Assembly: GCF_001456025.1 (NCBI RefSeq)
Contig: NZ_LMTZ01000103.1
Location: 1-45,558, forward strand
Source: Mastigocoleus testarum BC008
GTDB lineage: Bacteria > Cyanobacteriota > Cyanobacteriia > Cyanobacteriales > Nostocaceae
DNA length: 45,558 nucleotides
Direction: 5' to 3'
Shown here: piece after piece, positions 16,936-26,096 of the stretch
How positions within the stretch are numbered: the stretch's first letter is position 1
How the letters are laid out: each line of letters begins with the position of its first letter
Notes under the pieces: generated by a model
What the model was told of the DNA's origin: nothing
Seen by the model: only the letters and a program-made list of their open reading frames with translations
The model's database searches: none
Position numbers and translations under genes: made by a program

Positions 16936-19900
16936 TTACGCGCTAAAGTACTTGGCTACGGGATGATAAGTAATAATCGCTGTTGTGGACTGCTCTGGAT
17001 AAATCTGTTCGCTTTCATCCATATACAGATTAATTCTGTTAGTTTCCAGCAATTCTAATTGCTTGTACTGGTCTTGAATATTCGGACAAGCTGGGTAACC
17101 AAAACTGTAACGGGAACCGCGATACCTTTGCGCCAAAGTGTCCCGAATATTATCCGGTTCTTTTGCGCCAAATCCTAATTCCCGACGAATGCGGGCGTGA
17201 GTCCATTCTGCTAGCGCTTCTGCGACTTGCACCGCCATACCATGAAAATAAAGATAATCGGTATATTGATTATCCGCGAACAGTTTTTGAGCAAATTCCG
17301 TAGCAATTTCTCCCACAGTTACTGCTTGCATGGGAAATACATCAATCATTCCCGATTCTTTTGGGGCAAAGAAATCTGCAATACACAATCTCCGCAAGGA
17401 CTTTTGTCTGGGAAACTCAAAACTTGCCCTTAATTGTGCGTCCTTTATATCTTTACCACTGATTATTTCCTCATCGTAAACGTGCAATGTATTCCCCTGG
17501 GCTTGGCAAGGAAAATATCCATATATTACCTGGGGATGTAACAATTGTTCCGCAACGATTCGCTGTTTCCAATTTTCTAAAATTGGATATACTTTTTCTT
17601 CTAAGAAAACCTGATACTCTTCCTTTGATTGGTCTTTAGGTTTTCTAAACTGCCATTGTCCAGCAATCAAAGCTTGTAAATCTAAATACCAAAATACTTC
17701 CTCGATGGGAATATCCTCACCTTGAAGCCATCTTGTACCCCAGAAAGGTGGTGTGGGACGTTCGATATTTACATCAACTGCTTCAGAACGGCGAGTGTCA
17801 ATAACCTGCGGTTCTTTAGGTGCTTTTTTCTTTGCTGGTTTTTCTCCCCCTGCTGACTGACGACCATTTTGAATAGCTTCTCCTTCGCTGAATTCATCTA
17901 AGAATCCTTTCGCATCATCCCACTTATTAGCAGCTTTGGCTGGCATTAATTTATCCATGAAATGCAAATCAGAGAATGCATCTTTCCCGTAAATCACCTT
18001 ACCGTTATAAGTATTTTGACAATCTTCATGAACGAACTTGGGAGTCAGCGCCGCACCACCTAAAATTACCGGAACGGTAATTCCTTTCTCGTTGAATACA
18101 TTTAAGTTTTCTTTCATGAAGGCGGTGGATTTTACTAATAAACCACTCATGGCAATACAGTCAGGATTATGCTTGTTATAAGCATCAATGATATTTTCTA
18201 CTGGCTGTTTAATGCCTAGGTTAATTACCCGGTAACCATTGTTGGATAAAATAATATCCACCAGATTTTTACCAATATCGTGAACGTCGCCTTTTACCGT
18301 AGCGATCGCAAAAGTTCCTTTGCCACTATTACCATTTTCTGATTTTTCCATGTGCGGTTCTAAGAAAGCAACCGCCGCTTTCATGGTTTCGGCTGACTGC
18401 AACACGAAAGGTAACTGCATTTGTCCAGAACCGAACAATTCGCCCACTACTTTCATCCCATCCAATAGATAGACATTAACAATATCTAAAGGTGGATATT
18501 TTCCCATTGCTTCGGTGAGTGCTTCCTCCAAACCAATGCGTTCGCCGTCGATGATATGCTGTTTCAGACGTTCTTCAATGGGTAGACTAACATCAACGCC
18601 TTTATCACGCTTGGCGCTTACCCCTTCAAACATTGTGGTTAGTTCGCCCAAGGGGTCAAATACGCAGACATCTCCTTCAAATTTACGTTCATCGTAAATC
18701 AATTGGTGACATATTTCCTGATGTTTCTCCTCAATCTTAGAAAGTGGTAATATCTTGCTTGCACTGACAATTGCTGCATCCATCCCTGCAGCCATACACT
18801 CATGCAAAAACATTGAGTTGAGAACTATCCGTGCTGCGGGGTTCAAACCAAAGGAAACGTTAGAAACACCTAAAACTACGTGACATCCAGGTAATTCTTG
18901 ACGAATGCGACTGATTGCTTCAATAGTTGCTTTACCATTTTCTCTGTCTTCTTCAATCCCGGTGGAAATTGGTAATGCTAAAGTGTCAAAGAAAATCTCA
19001 TGGGCAGGGATACCATATTCTAAGGCTTGGCGATATGCGCGTTGGGCAATTTCAAATTTTTTATCAGCAGTTCGCGCCATTCCATCTTCATCAATGGTAC
19101 CAATGACCACACCCGCACCATATTTCTTCGCTAATTCCAAGACTTTCAAAAAACGGGGTTCCCCATCTTCATAGTTGGTGGAATTAAGTAAACATTTACC
19201 TCCAGCAACTTTTAAACCCGCCTCCATTTTTTCCCATTCGGTGGAGTCCAACATTAAAGGTAAAGTTACATTATTAACCAGACGGGAAACCAATTGGTGC
19301 ATATCTCGCACGCCATCGCGTCCCACATAGTCAACGTTCACATCCAAGATATGGGCTCCTTCTTTCACCTGGGATCTTCCCATAGAAACCAAGCCGTTCC
19401 AGTCCTCATCGTTGAGCATTGTCCGACATTTCTTGGAACCACTGGCGTTCAGCCGCTCGCCAATAATCAAGAAAGAATTATCTTGATCGTAAGGCTGAAT
19501 GCCGTAAATCGAAGAAGCAGCCGGTTCCAATTCCGGTTCTCGAACTTTCGGCTTTAAACCTTCAGCAATTTCAGCTAAAGCTTGGATATGTTCTGGACGT
19601 GTCCCACAGCAACCCCCAATTACTTGGACACCCAGATCTTCGATAAAATGCATTAAGTGCATCTTCAATTCCGTTGGCGTTAACTTGTAGTGTGCTTGAC
19701 CGCCAACGTTTTCCGGTAAACCTGCGTTAGGGATACAAGAAACAATAAATGGTGAATGTTCCGACAAATACTTGATGTGCGGTTTCATCAAGTCTGGACC
19801 AGTCGCACAGTTCAAACCGAGAATGTCAATTTGGTAGCCTTCTAAAATTGTCACTACGGCGCTAATTTCCGTACCTACCAACATGGTCCCCATAGTTTCC

Positions 19901-20490
19901 ATTGTTACGGAAACCATCAAAGGACGACGATCGCCTTTTTTCGCGAACACTTCTTCTATTGCATTCAAAGCTGCTTTAATTTGCAGTACATCTTGACAGG
20001 TTTCGACAATAAATAAATCCACCCCACCATCAAACAAAGCTTCTGCTTGTTCGACATATGCAGTTTTTAATGTGTCAAAATCAATGTGACCTAACGTTGG
20101 TAACTTGGTTCCCGGTCCCATAGAACCTGCAACGAAACGAGGTTTTTCTGGAGTCGAAAATTCATTTGCAACCTGCTTAGCCAATTGAGCTGCAGTTTTA
20201 TTTAAGTAATAAGCCTGATCCGCTAAGTCATATTCAGCTAATACAATGGATGTACCGCCAAAGGTATCGGTTTCGATAATATCCGCTCCAGCGGACAGAA
20301 AACCCCTATGAACCTTCTCTACGGCTTCTGGCTTGGTGTGGACGAGATATTCGTTACAACCTTCGTATTCCGCACCGCCAAAGTCTTCTGCTGTGAGATT
20401 TTGAACTTGAAGGTTTGTTCCCATCGCCCCATCAAAAACTAACACGGGACGTTCTGGACTATTCAAGTGTTCGAGGAAAGGATAAGCCAT
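16936..20490 (-). CDS. metH: cobalamin-dependent methionine synthase
   Basis: This 1184-residue enzyme transfers methyl from methyltetrahydrofolate to homocysteine via cobalamin, the last step of methionine synthesis. All four modules are visible. The homocysteine domain has zinc cysteines C228 (GLNCATGPD) and C294-C295 (GGCCGT). The folate domain contains GERLNASGSKKCR and DVNVDYVGRDGV. The cobalamin domain has the lower-ligand motif DVHDIGKN with H737. The C-terminal activation domain has RYSFGYPACP for S-adenosylmethionine-dependent reactivation. An Ala/Lys-rich linker (~885-905) precedes the activation domain. No cobalamin riboswitch was recognised upstream. Confidence 0.97.
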   Translation of the reverse strand: MAYPFLEHLNSPERPVLVFDGAMGTNLQVQNLTAEDFGGAEYEGCNEYLVHTKPEAVEKVHRGFLSAGADIIETDTFGGTSIVLAEYDLADQAYYLNKTAAQLAKQVANEFSTPEKPRFVAGSMGPGTKLPTLGHIDFDTLKTAYVEQAEALFDGGVDLFIVETCQDVLQIKAALNAIEEVFAKKGDRRPLMVSVTMETMGTMLVGTEISAVVTILEGYQIDILGLNCATGPDLMKPHIKYLSEHSPFIVSCIPNAGLPENVGGQAHYKLTPTELKMHLMHFIEDLGVQVIGGCCGTRPEHIQALAEIAEGLKPKVREPELEPAASSIYGIQPYDQDNSFLIIGERLNASGSKKCRTMLNDEDWNGLVSMGRSQVKEGAHILDVNVDYVGRDGVRDMHQLVSRLVNNVTLPLMLDSTEWEKMEAGLKVAGGKCLLNSTNYEDGEPRFLKVLELAKKYGAGVVIGTIDEDGMARTADKKFEIAQRAYRQALEYGIPAHEIFFDTLALPISTGIEEDRENGKATIEAISRIRQELPGCHVVLGVSNVSFGLNPAARIVLNSMFLHECMAAGMDAAIVSASKILPLSKIEEKHQEICHQLIYDERKFEGDVCVFDPLGELTTMFEGVSAKRDKGVDVSLPIEERLKQHIIDGERIGLEEALTEAMGKYPPLDIVNVYLLDGMKVVGELFGSGQMQLPFVLQSAETMKAAVAFLEPHMEKSENGNSGKGTFAIATVKGDVHDIGKNLVDIILSNNGYRVINLGIKQPVENIIDAYNKHNPDCIAMSGLLVKSTAFMKENLNVFNEKGITVPVILGGAALTPKFVHEDCQNTYNGKVIYGKDAFSDLHFMDKLMPAKAANKWDDAKGFLDEFSEGEAIQNGRQSAGGEKPAKKKAPKEPQVIDTRRSEAVDVNIERPTPPFWGTRWLQGEDIPIEEVFWYLDLQALIAGQWQFRKPKDQSKEEYQVFLEEKVYPILENWKQRIVAEQLLHPQVIYGYFPCQAQGNTLHVYDEEIISGKDIKDAQLRASFEFPRQKSLRRLCIADFFAPKESGMIDVFPMQAVTVGEIATEFAQKLFADNQYTDYLYFHGMAVQVAEALAEWTHARIRRELGFGAKEPDNIRDTLAQRYRGSRYSFGYPACPNIQDQYKQLELLETNRINLYMDESEQIYPEQSTTAIITYHPVAKYFSA

Positions 20491-22041
20491 ATTCTTGCAC
20501 TAAGAAACCTGATTTGGAGAAAGAGATTTCTGACTCCATTTACTATTTTCCTGAATTTCGGTCGTTATATTTCGTATTAGTAAATGAAATAACAGATGTT
20601 TTTTGATTTTATATTTAATTTATCAAGCAGAATGAAACCTATGAATGCTCACAGCCAAAAAAAAATAACTCAAAATCATCAAATTCTTTCGGAAGAGTAA
20701 TTTTGAAGACGAATATAGGTTGTACTGGATTGAAATGATGGGTGGGATCTGAAACGCAGGAAAAAGCTTGAGGGCTTTAGAGGTCGGGTAACTTATTTGA
20801 CTTCTAACTCTAGCTGGTGGTTATTTCAAGTCGGGTCAACAACCACTCATATAAGCTAAGGTTGGAGAATACTGAAGAAACAATTTTATAGGCCATAGAG
20901 GCATAAACATAACAGATACAGAAGGTTAAGTAAAAATAACAGGCTTGTCAGAGTAATATTAGGAACTATGCTCAAATGAATTCGTAGATAAATTAAAAAA
21001 TCTTTGCCTAGCTTATCCCTACAAGTTAAGGCGATGTTGTCTTTGTTATGGGAAGTTACGTGCTGCGATTTTAACTTAAAATTTTAACTTAAAGTTGTTG
21101 TTCTTAAGTAAATTCATCTAAATACTTCTTGACTAAAGACAGGTTTTATGTGAATAAACAATAATAAGATTTTTTGCTTAACTTGTTTCTTCAAGTGTTT
21201 AAGAACGAATACGCAAAGTAGAAGGAAGAGATATTAAGTGGGGTCTTGTACCCGTTTTAGGGCAAAAATGAGCATAGGAAACTTGCTCCAACATCTTCAA
21301 CTTTTCCGACTTTTCCTTCTGTATTTTGTAACTTAATTTGTCCGTAGGAGTTCATCAAAATTACATCCAAAATCATTGTCAATAATTACAGTCGAATTTG
21401 TCAGTATTTTGGATATTTTATTCGCCAGATGCAAACACCATTTCTTCCCAAAAAAAACTTCCGTATGATTTCAGTTCAGTAGGAATCTATAGCTTGAAAT
21501 ATTTGTAGTGCAGTTATGCCCTCTAGTTTATTTGATATTAATTTCAAAATCGTACTGGCTTTAACCTATTGCACTTAAAAGTATAAGAAATCAAAAACTG
21601 CTGAATAGTAAATTGTTTAATATCAAGACAAAGATATTAATAAGTTTTTTTATAATTTTGGTTTTGATTAATTTGTTATAACTTATGAGTCAATAACCTA
21701 GATTATTTTATACAACATCAGTATTTGTTGGGACATTTAAACTTAAAGTTAATCTTAAGTAAAATATATTCGTTATTATCATGCACAGAGCTATCATGTC
21801 TTCAGGCTAAACTCTTGTTTTTATTGAATATTTTATTAATAAAAACTGAAAAAATATTAATTAATCTAATTTTTAATTAACGGTGAAACCCATGTTTTAA
21901 AAAGTATCAAAACGAATTCATTACTTCTTCCTAAATAAAGATTGGGTGAAGCGGCTAAGAGCCATAGGATATGCGGTTAAAATAGGATTATCGATTAATT
22001 CTGTTTTGAAATCGATTGTATATAATCAAAAAAACTAAGAA
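20491..22041. other. long intergenic region upstream of metH
   Basis: About 1.5 kb without a convincing gene. It is AT-rich with short repeats: TTTTAACTTAAA twice in tandem near 21070-21095, and a related AACTTAAAGTTAATCTTAAG near 21740. A structured segment at 20811-20858 pairs TAGCT with AGCTA and TGGTT with AACCA around a loop with GTCGGGT; the same heptamer GTCGGGT occurs 48 bases earlier. No tRNA, riboswitch or phage signature was seen. The region could hold a small RNA. Confidence 0.5.
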
Positions 22042-22386
22042 ATGCAAACTTCATTCAGCACAAAATTAATTGATTTGGTAACGAAGAGAGAAGCTAAAAA
22101 CTTAGCTTACGCTCTAAAGCATCAAATTAATAAAAACAATTTAAATCAACTTGCAATCAATATTTTCAAAACCTTAAACATTGATGAGATGTGTAATGCT
22201 TTACTCAAAAATTCCCATATAATATTAAGTCATTTTAATGACTTTCAATTTATTTTAGGGAAAAATCACTGCATGCGACAAATATATGTTCAGCTATCTG
22301 CTAAACTAACCAAAGCTTTTGGAATATGCTTTCAAGCATTGTTTAATTTTTTCTCACAAGAGATTTTTTGTGAGCACAAAACTTAG
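22042..22386 (+). CDS. possible small protein, unknown
   Basis: A 114-residue frame, mostly helical (LIDLVTKREAKNLAYALKHQINKNNLNQLAINIFKTLNIDEMCNALL), with an uncharged C-terminal half. A TATAAT lies 16 bases before the ATG (22021-22026), but no Shine-Dalgarno is present. I recognise no family, and no second hint of coding supports it, so it may be chance in AT-rich DNA. Confidence 0.3.
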   Translation: MQTSFSTKLIDLVTKREAKNLAYALKHQINKNNLNQLAINIFKTLNIDEMCNALLKNSHIILSHFNDFQFILGKNHCMRQIYVQLSAKLTKAFGICFQALFNFFSQEIFCEHKT

Positions 22387-22701
22387 ATTTGAATTTAGGT
22401 GATATTTGTGATGAGATGGCGCGGAGTAGTTTACTTGCTTGATACTTATTAATTAAGAATAAATTTCTTGCTTCTAGTTACTTTTTCCGCGTGGTTTTAA
22501 TTGTTTCATTAACACGTGTAAATAATAAGCCGTGTTATAAATACTAGTGATTTCATCTGATGAATCATCTACCTAAATTTAGGTGTTCAAATTCTTTTCA
22601 CCATGATTTCGATTATTAAATAAACAATATTGCAATATTGCTTTTTATTGTTTGTTTGAAGTAATCTAGTAGACAATTTTCATTTTTTATCTCTTGATTA
22701 A
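22387..22701. other. intergenic region upstream of the ribbon-helix-helix gene
   Basis: AT-rich, no gene. CAATATTGCAATATTG at 22625-22640 is a short direct/inverted repeat that could be an operator for the next gene. Nothing else was recognised. Confidence 0.4.
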
Positions 22702-22746
22702 ATGGACTCAACAACAACATACGGTAATGTAAATAATAAAAATAAA

Positions 22747-22905
22747 ATGACAAATAAGAAATGGGCGGTCAAACGTATAACAGTGAACTTAGCAGCGCAA
22801 GAAGCGGAAAAGTTAGAAAAGTATTGTCAACAGACGGGTAGACCCGCAACTGACGTAATTAGAGAACTGATTCGTAGCTTACCTGTTGCCGAGGACGCGA
22901 AATAA
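22747..22905 (+). CDS. CopG-like ribbon-helix-helix protein
   Basis: A 52-residue protein of the ribbon-helix-helix type. WAVKRITVNLAAQEAEKLEKYC supplies the DNA-contacting strand (KRITVNL) and first helix; GRPATDVIRELIRSLPV is the second helix. From memory, near-identical short proteins beginning M-N/T-KKWAVKRITVNLA are common in cyanobacteria. An ATG 15 codons upstream (22702) is in frame but adds a low-complexity Asn/Lys tail, so the later ATG is preferred. It probably binds DNA as a dimer. No toxin gene lies beside it, so it is more likely a stand-alone regulator than an antitoxin. Confidence 0.7.
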   Translation: MTNKKWAVKRITVNLAAQEAEKLEKYCQQTGRPATDVIRELIRSLPVAEDAK

Positions 22906-23321
22906 ATTTATCCCGTGCAGGCTAGTATCCCCAGATTACAATCATTACGTGTTGTATCACTTTGTTTTAATAGGGGATAAAATGAAACACATAAAGTTTG
23001 TAGAAGCACGGCAGTGCTGTGCTTCTAAATAATTCCCAACATCAGTCATTCGATAATTTCACCCTCATATTTGGTGTTGTGGAAAAGCTAAAAATTAAGT
23101 TAAATAAAAACATTAATATAGCAAATATCGCAACGCCAAAAAAATCACATATTGTCGAAATTTTACTTGTTTTTTCTTGTCCCTTTCTACAATTTATAGA
23201 AAGGGACTTGTAATTAAAAATGTCAGTACGACAAAATAACTGCTAAAGTTCTTGGGATGTTAGTAACTTCTGACGCGAAGACAGTTACAATTTGTAAAGA
23301 AACTGAGTAATTAAAGATTGA
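22906..23321. other. intergenic region between the ribbon-helix-helix gene and zds
   Basis: No gene is credible. AGAAGCACGGC and GCTGTGCTTCT (23002-23026) form an 11 bp stem with a three-base loop and one G-U pair. CCCTTTCTA and TAGAAAGGG (23181-23205) form a second stem. The first could terminate the ribbon-helix-helix gene, but neither is followed by a good T-run. The zds promoter must lie in 23210-23320. Confidence 0.5.
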
Positions 23322-24761
23322 ATGCGTGTTGCAATAGTAGGTGCAGGACTAGCAGGACTAGTAACTGCAATGGATTTAGTTGATGCAGGGTGTGAGGTCA
23401 GTATTTTTGAATCACGTCCTTTTGTGGGTGGAAAAGTTGGAAGTTGGGTTGATAAAGATGGTAACCACATAGAAATGGGGTTGCACGTTTTTTTTGGATG
23501 CTATTACCAACTATTTGAGTTAATGGAAAAAGTCGGAGCGGTAGAGCATCTTCGCATTAAGGAACATACCCATACTTTTATTAATAAGGGTGGAAAAACC
23601 GGAGAATTAGATTTTCGTTTTATCACTGGTGCACCTTTTAATGGCTTGAAAGCATTTTTTACCACTTCTCAACTTTCGTTATTGGACAAGGTAAGAAACT
23701 CCATGGCTTTGGCTACAAGTCCCGTAGTCCGAGGTTTAGTGGACTTTCAAGGTGCGATGAAAAATATCCGAGACCTGGATAAAATTAGTTTTGCTGACTG
23801 GTTTCGCTCCCATGGTGGTAATAACAGTAGTATTAAGCGGATGTGGGATCCCATTGCTTATGCTTTGGGTTTTATTGATTGTGAAAATATGTCGGCTCGA
23901 TGTATGCTGACGATTTTTCAACTATTTGCAGTTAGAACTGAAGCTTCCAAGTTACGGATGCTAGAAGGTTCTCCCCATGAATATCTGCTTAAACCTCTAG
24001 TTAAATATCTCGAAACGAGAAATACGAAAATTTATACGCGTCAACAGATACGAGAAATTAAGTTTGTTGAAAAAGAAGGAACAACCCAAGTCACTGGTTT
24101 GGTTGTAGCGAATGGCGAAACAGAGGAAACTGTGACTGCTGACGTTTATGTTGCAGCTTGTGATGTACCGGGAATTAAAAGACTTTTACCTTCCCAATGG
24201 CGTCGTTGGTCGGAGTTTGACAATATATATAAACTAGATGCAGTACCAGTTGCAACGGTGCAATTGCGATTTGATGGTTGGGTCAGTGAACTTAAAGATC
24301 CCCAAAAACGCAAGCAATTAGAACATGCAGCAGGAATTGATAATTTACTTTATACACCGGATGCTGATTTTTCTTGTTTTGCGGATTTAGCTTTGACCAG
24401 TCCGAGTGATTATTACCGTCAAGGTCAGGGTTCCCTGTTACAGTTGGTTTTAACCCCAGGAGACCCTTTTATTAAGAAGAGCAATGAAGAAATTGCTCAA
24501 CATGTCCTCAAGCAAGTGCATGAATTATTCCCATCTTCACGGGAACTGAACATGACTTGGTACAATGTGGTGAAATTAGCCCAGTCCTTGTATCGGGAAG
24601 CTCCGGGAATGGATATTTATCGTCCCGACCAGAAAACACCAGTTGCAAATTTCTTTTTAGCAGGAAGTTATACGCAGCAGGACTATATCGATAGCATGGA
24701 AGGAGCTACACTTTCTGGTAGACGCGCAGCAAAAGTGATTTTGGAAACTGTGAAGCAATAG
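23322..24761 (+). CDS. zds: zeta-carotene desaturase
   Basis: This 479-residue FAD enzyme (also called CrtQ) desaturates 9,9'-di-cis-zeta-carotene to prolycopene in carotenoid synthesis at the thylakoid membrane. The N-terminal dinucleotide-binding motif is VAIVGAGLAGLVTAMDLVDAGCEVSIFE (G-x-G-x-x-G at residues ~7-12), then GGKVGSWVDKDGNHIEMGLHVFFG. The C-terminal FAD-contact segment is FFLAGSYTQQDYIDSMEGATLSGRRAA. Its length fits the plant-type Zds family rather than the longer bacterial CrtI. The ATG has no strong Shine-Dalgarno. The SRPBCC genes follow in the same direction. Confidence 0.96.
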   Translation: MRVAIVGAGLAGLVTAMDLVDAGCEVSIFESRPFVGGKVGSWVDKDGNHIEMGLHVFFGCYYQLFELMEKVGAVEHLRIKEHTHTFINKGGKTGELDFRFITGAPFNGLKAFFTTSQLSLLDKVRNSMALATSPVVRGLVDFQGAMKNIRDLDKISFADWFRSHGGNNSSIKRMWDPIAYALGFIDCENMSARCMLTIFQLFAVRTEASKLRMLEGSPHEYLLKPLVKYLETRNTKIYTRQQIREIKFVEKEGTTQVTGLVVANGETEETVTADVYVAACDVPGIKRLLPSQWRRWSEFDNIYKLDAVPVATVQLRFDGWVSELKDPQKRKQLEHAAGIDNLLYTPDADFSCFADLALTSPSDYYRQGQGSLLQLVLTPGDPFIKKSNEEIAQHVLKQVHELFPSSRELNMTWYNVVKLAQSLYREAPGMDIYRPDQKTPVANFFLAGSYTQQDYIDSMEGATLSGRRAAKVILETVKQ

Positions 24762-24800
24762 TTTTCTTAAGGGTTTTTCCGAGGAAGAACTTTGCCAGAT

Positions 24801-24831
24801 AAGGCTTTGCCGACACCGCAGGCTCTGCCTT
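24801..24831 (+). terminator. hairpin after zds
   Basis: AAGGC...GCCTT with inner GCC...GGC pairing makes a two-part stem about 40 bases past the zds stop. No T-run follows, so it is at most an attenuator, or a repeat-derived structure. Confidence 0.3.
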
Positions 24832-24889
24832 ATGGGCTGAACATTGATTGCATCATGCGGTAGCATTATAGACATAAAGGATACAAAGA

Positions 24890-25339
24890 ATGTCGGACTG
24901 GCTAGAGCATAGCGTGCAGGTTGAGGTTGATGCTCCAATTGATTTAGTTTGGGGTCTGTGGTCGGACTTAGAGCAAATGCCACGTTGGATGAAGTGGATT
25001 GATTCTGTGAAAATACCGGAAGACGATCCAGATATATCTTTATGGACACTCAGTAGTAGTGGTTTTGAATTTACTTGGAAGTCTCGGATTATCAAAGTTA
25101 TTAAGAATCAAATTATTCAGTGGGAATCTGTCGATGGTTTACCCAATCGGGGGGCTATTCGTTTTTACGATCGCAAGGAAAGCAGTATTGTTAAACTGAC
25201 TGTTGCTTATGATATTCCCGGTATTGTGGGCAGAATAATGGATAACTTATTTTTGGGAAGAATTGTAGAATCAACGATTCAAGCAGATTTAGAGCGGTTT
25301 CGGGAATATGCTTTGAAGACACAGAATAATTTAAATTAG
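24890..25339 (+). CDS. SRPBCC-family protein, copy 1
   Basis: A 149-residue START/polyketide-cyclase-like (SRPBCC) protein, a fold with a deep hydrophobic ligand pocket. It opens EHSVQVEVDAPIDLVWGLWSDLEQMPRWMKW, which is typical of the family, and ends in the long C-terminal helix TIQADLERFREYALK. An AAAGGA lies ~10 bases before the ATG. From memory this family often sits next to zds in cyanobacteria, which hints at a role with carotenoids or other lipids, but no ligand can be named. It is closely related to the next gene. Confidence 0.83.
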   Translation: MSDWLEHSVQVEVDAPIDLVWGLWSDLEQMPRWMKWIDSVKIPEDDPDISLWTLSSSGFEFTWKSRIIKVIKNQIIQWESVDGLPNRGAIRFYDRKESSIVKLTVAYDIPGIVGRIMDNLFLGRIVESTIQADLERFREYALKTQNNLN

Positions 25340-25349
25340 TAATCAATCG

Positions 25350-25371
25350 AGACGTTTCGGTGAAGCGTCTC
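25350..25371 (+). terminator. hairpin between the SRPBCC copies
   Basis: GAGACGTTTC and GAAGCGTCTC form a near-complete ten-base stem around a GGT loop, ten bases past the first SRPBCC stop. It resembles the GTAGAGACG repeats. Confidence 0.4.
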
Positions 25372-25452
25372 CATATTATTAATGAGTGGCGATTTACAAA
25401 TTAAATTTATTTATATTACCTGCTCGTATCAATAAATATCAGTCAAAAAATA

Positions 25453-25893
25453 ATGTCAAACTGGCTAGAACATAGTGGACAGATTGAAGTTGACGCTCCA
25501 ATGGATCTAATTTGGGATTTGTGGTCGGATCTGGAGCAAATGACAAGCTGGATGAAGTGGATTGATTCGGTGAAAATATCCGCAGATAATCCAGGCATAT
25601 CGTTATGGAAACTTCGTAGCGGTACTTTTGAGTTTACTTGGAAAACTCGGATTATTAAAGTAATTACCCATCAAATTATTCAATGCGAATCAGTTGATGG
25701 TCTACCAAATCGCGCAACTGTAAGATTCTACGATCGCAAAAATAGTAGCATCATCAAACTCACTATTGCTTATGCCATTCCTGGAGTATTGGGCAAAATA
25801 ATGGATAATCTAATTTTGGGGAGAATTGTTGAATCAACTCTTCAAGCCGATTTAGAACGTTTTAAAAAATATGCTTTGCAGGTAAAAGATTGA
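25453..25893 (+). CDS. SRPBCC-family protein, copy 2
   Basis: A 146-residue tandem paralogue of the upstream protein; the two share about three quarters of their residues by eye, including LEHS.Q.EVDAP, SDLEQM..WMKWIDSVK and LGRIVEST.QADLERF. The changes are spread over the whole length, including pocket-side positions (W to C in QCESVDG, D to A in AYAIPG). No frameshift is seen, so both copies look functional. The upstream region of ~110 bp is unlike that of copy 1, so the duplicate may be expressed separately. Confidence 0.82.
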   Translation: MSNWLEHSGQIEVDAPMDLIWDLWSDLEQMTSWMKWIDSVKISADNPGISLWKLRSGTFEFTWKTRIIKVITHQIIQCESVDGLPNRATVRFYDRKNSSIIKLTIAYAIPGVLGKIMDNLILGRIVESTLQADLERFKKYALQVKD

Positions 25894-26096
25894 TTTAGGT
25901 TAGGGAAAATAGCCTTGGAAGATGGATGATTATATTTAACAACAAGCAACTGATATTTTTGACCAAAAGAAAAATTGCAAATTATTTGAAATGCCATAAC
26001 TTGTTGCGATTATTGGGTTATCAATGACAAACTACAAAGTACTTTCTTCCGTCAGGATGCGGTTGATTACGAATTACGAATCATTTTGGAAAAATT

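Noticed and set aside
20491..20640. Cobalamin riboswitch before metH
   Set aside because: No B12-box-like conserved core could be seen on the minus strand; the leader shows no long paired structure near the ATG.
22747..22905. Antitoxin of a second toxin-antitoxin pair
   Set aside because: No toxin-sized gene overlaps or adjoins it; it is probably a stand-alone DNA-binding protein.
23019..23213. 64-residue plus-strand frame before zds
   Set aside because: It begins inside a hairpin, ends across another hairpin and has no ribosome site or recognisable domain.
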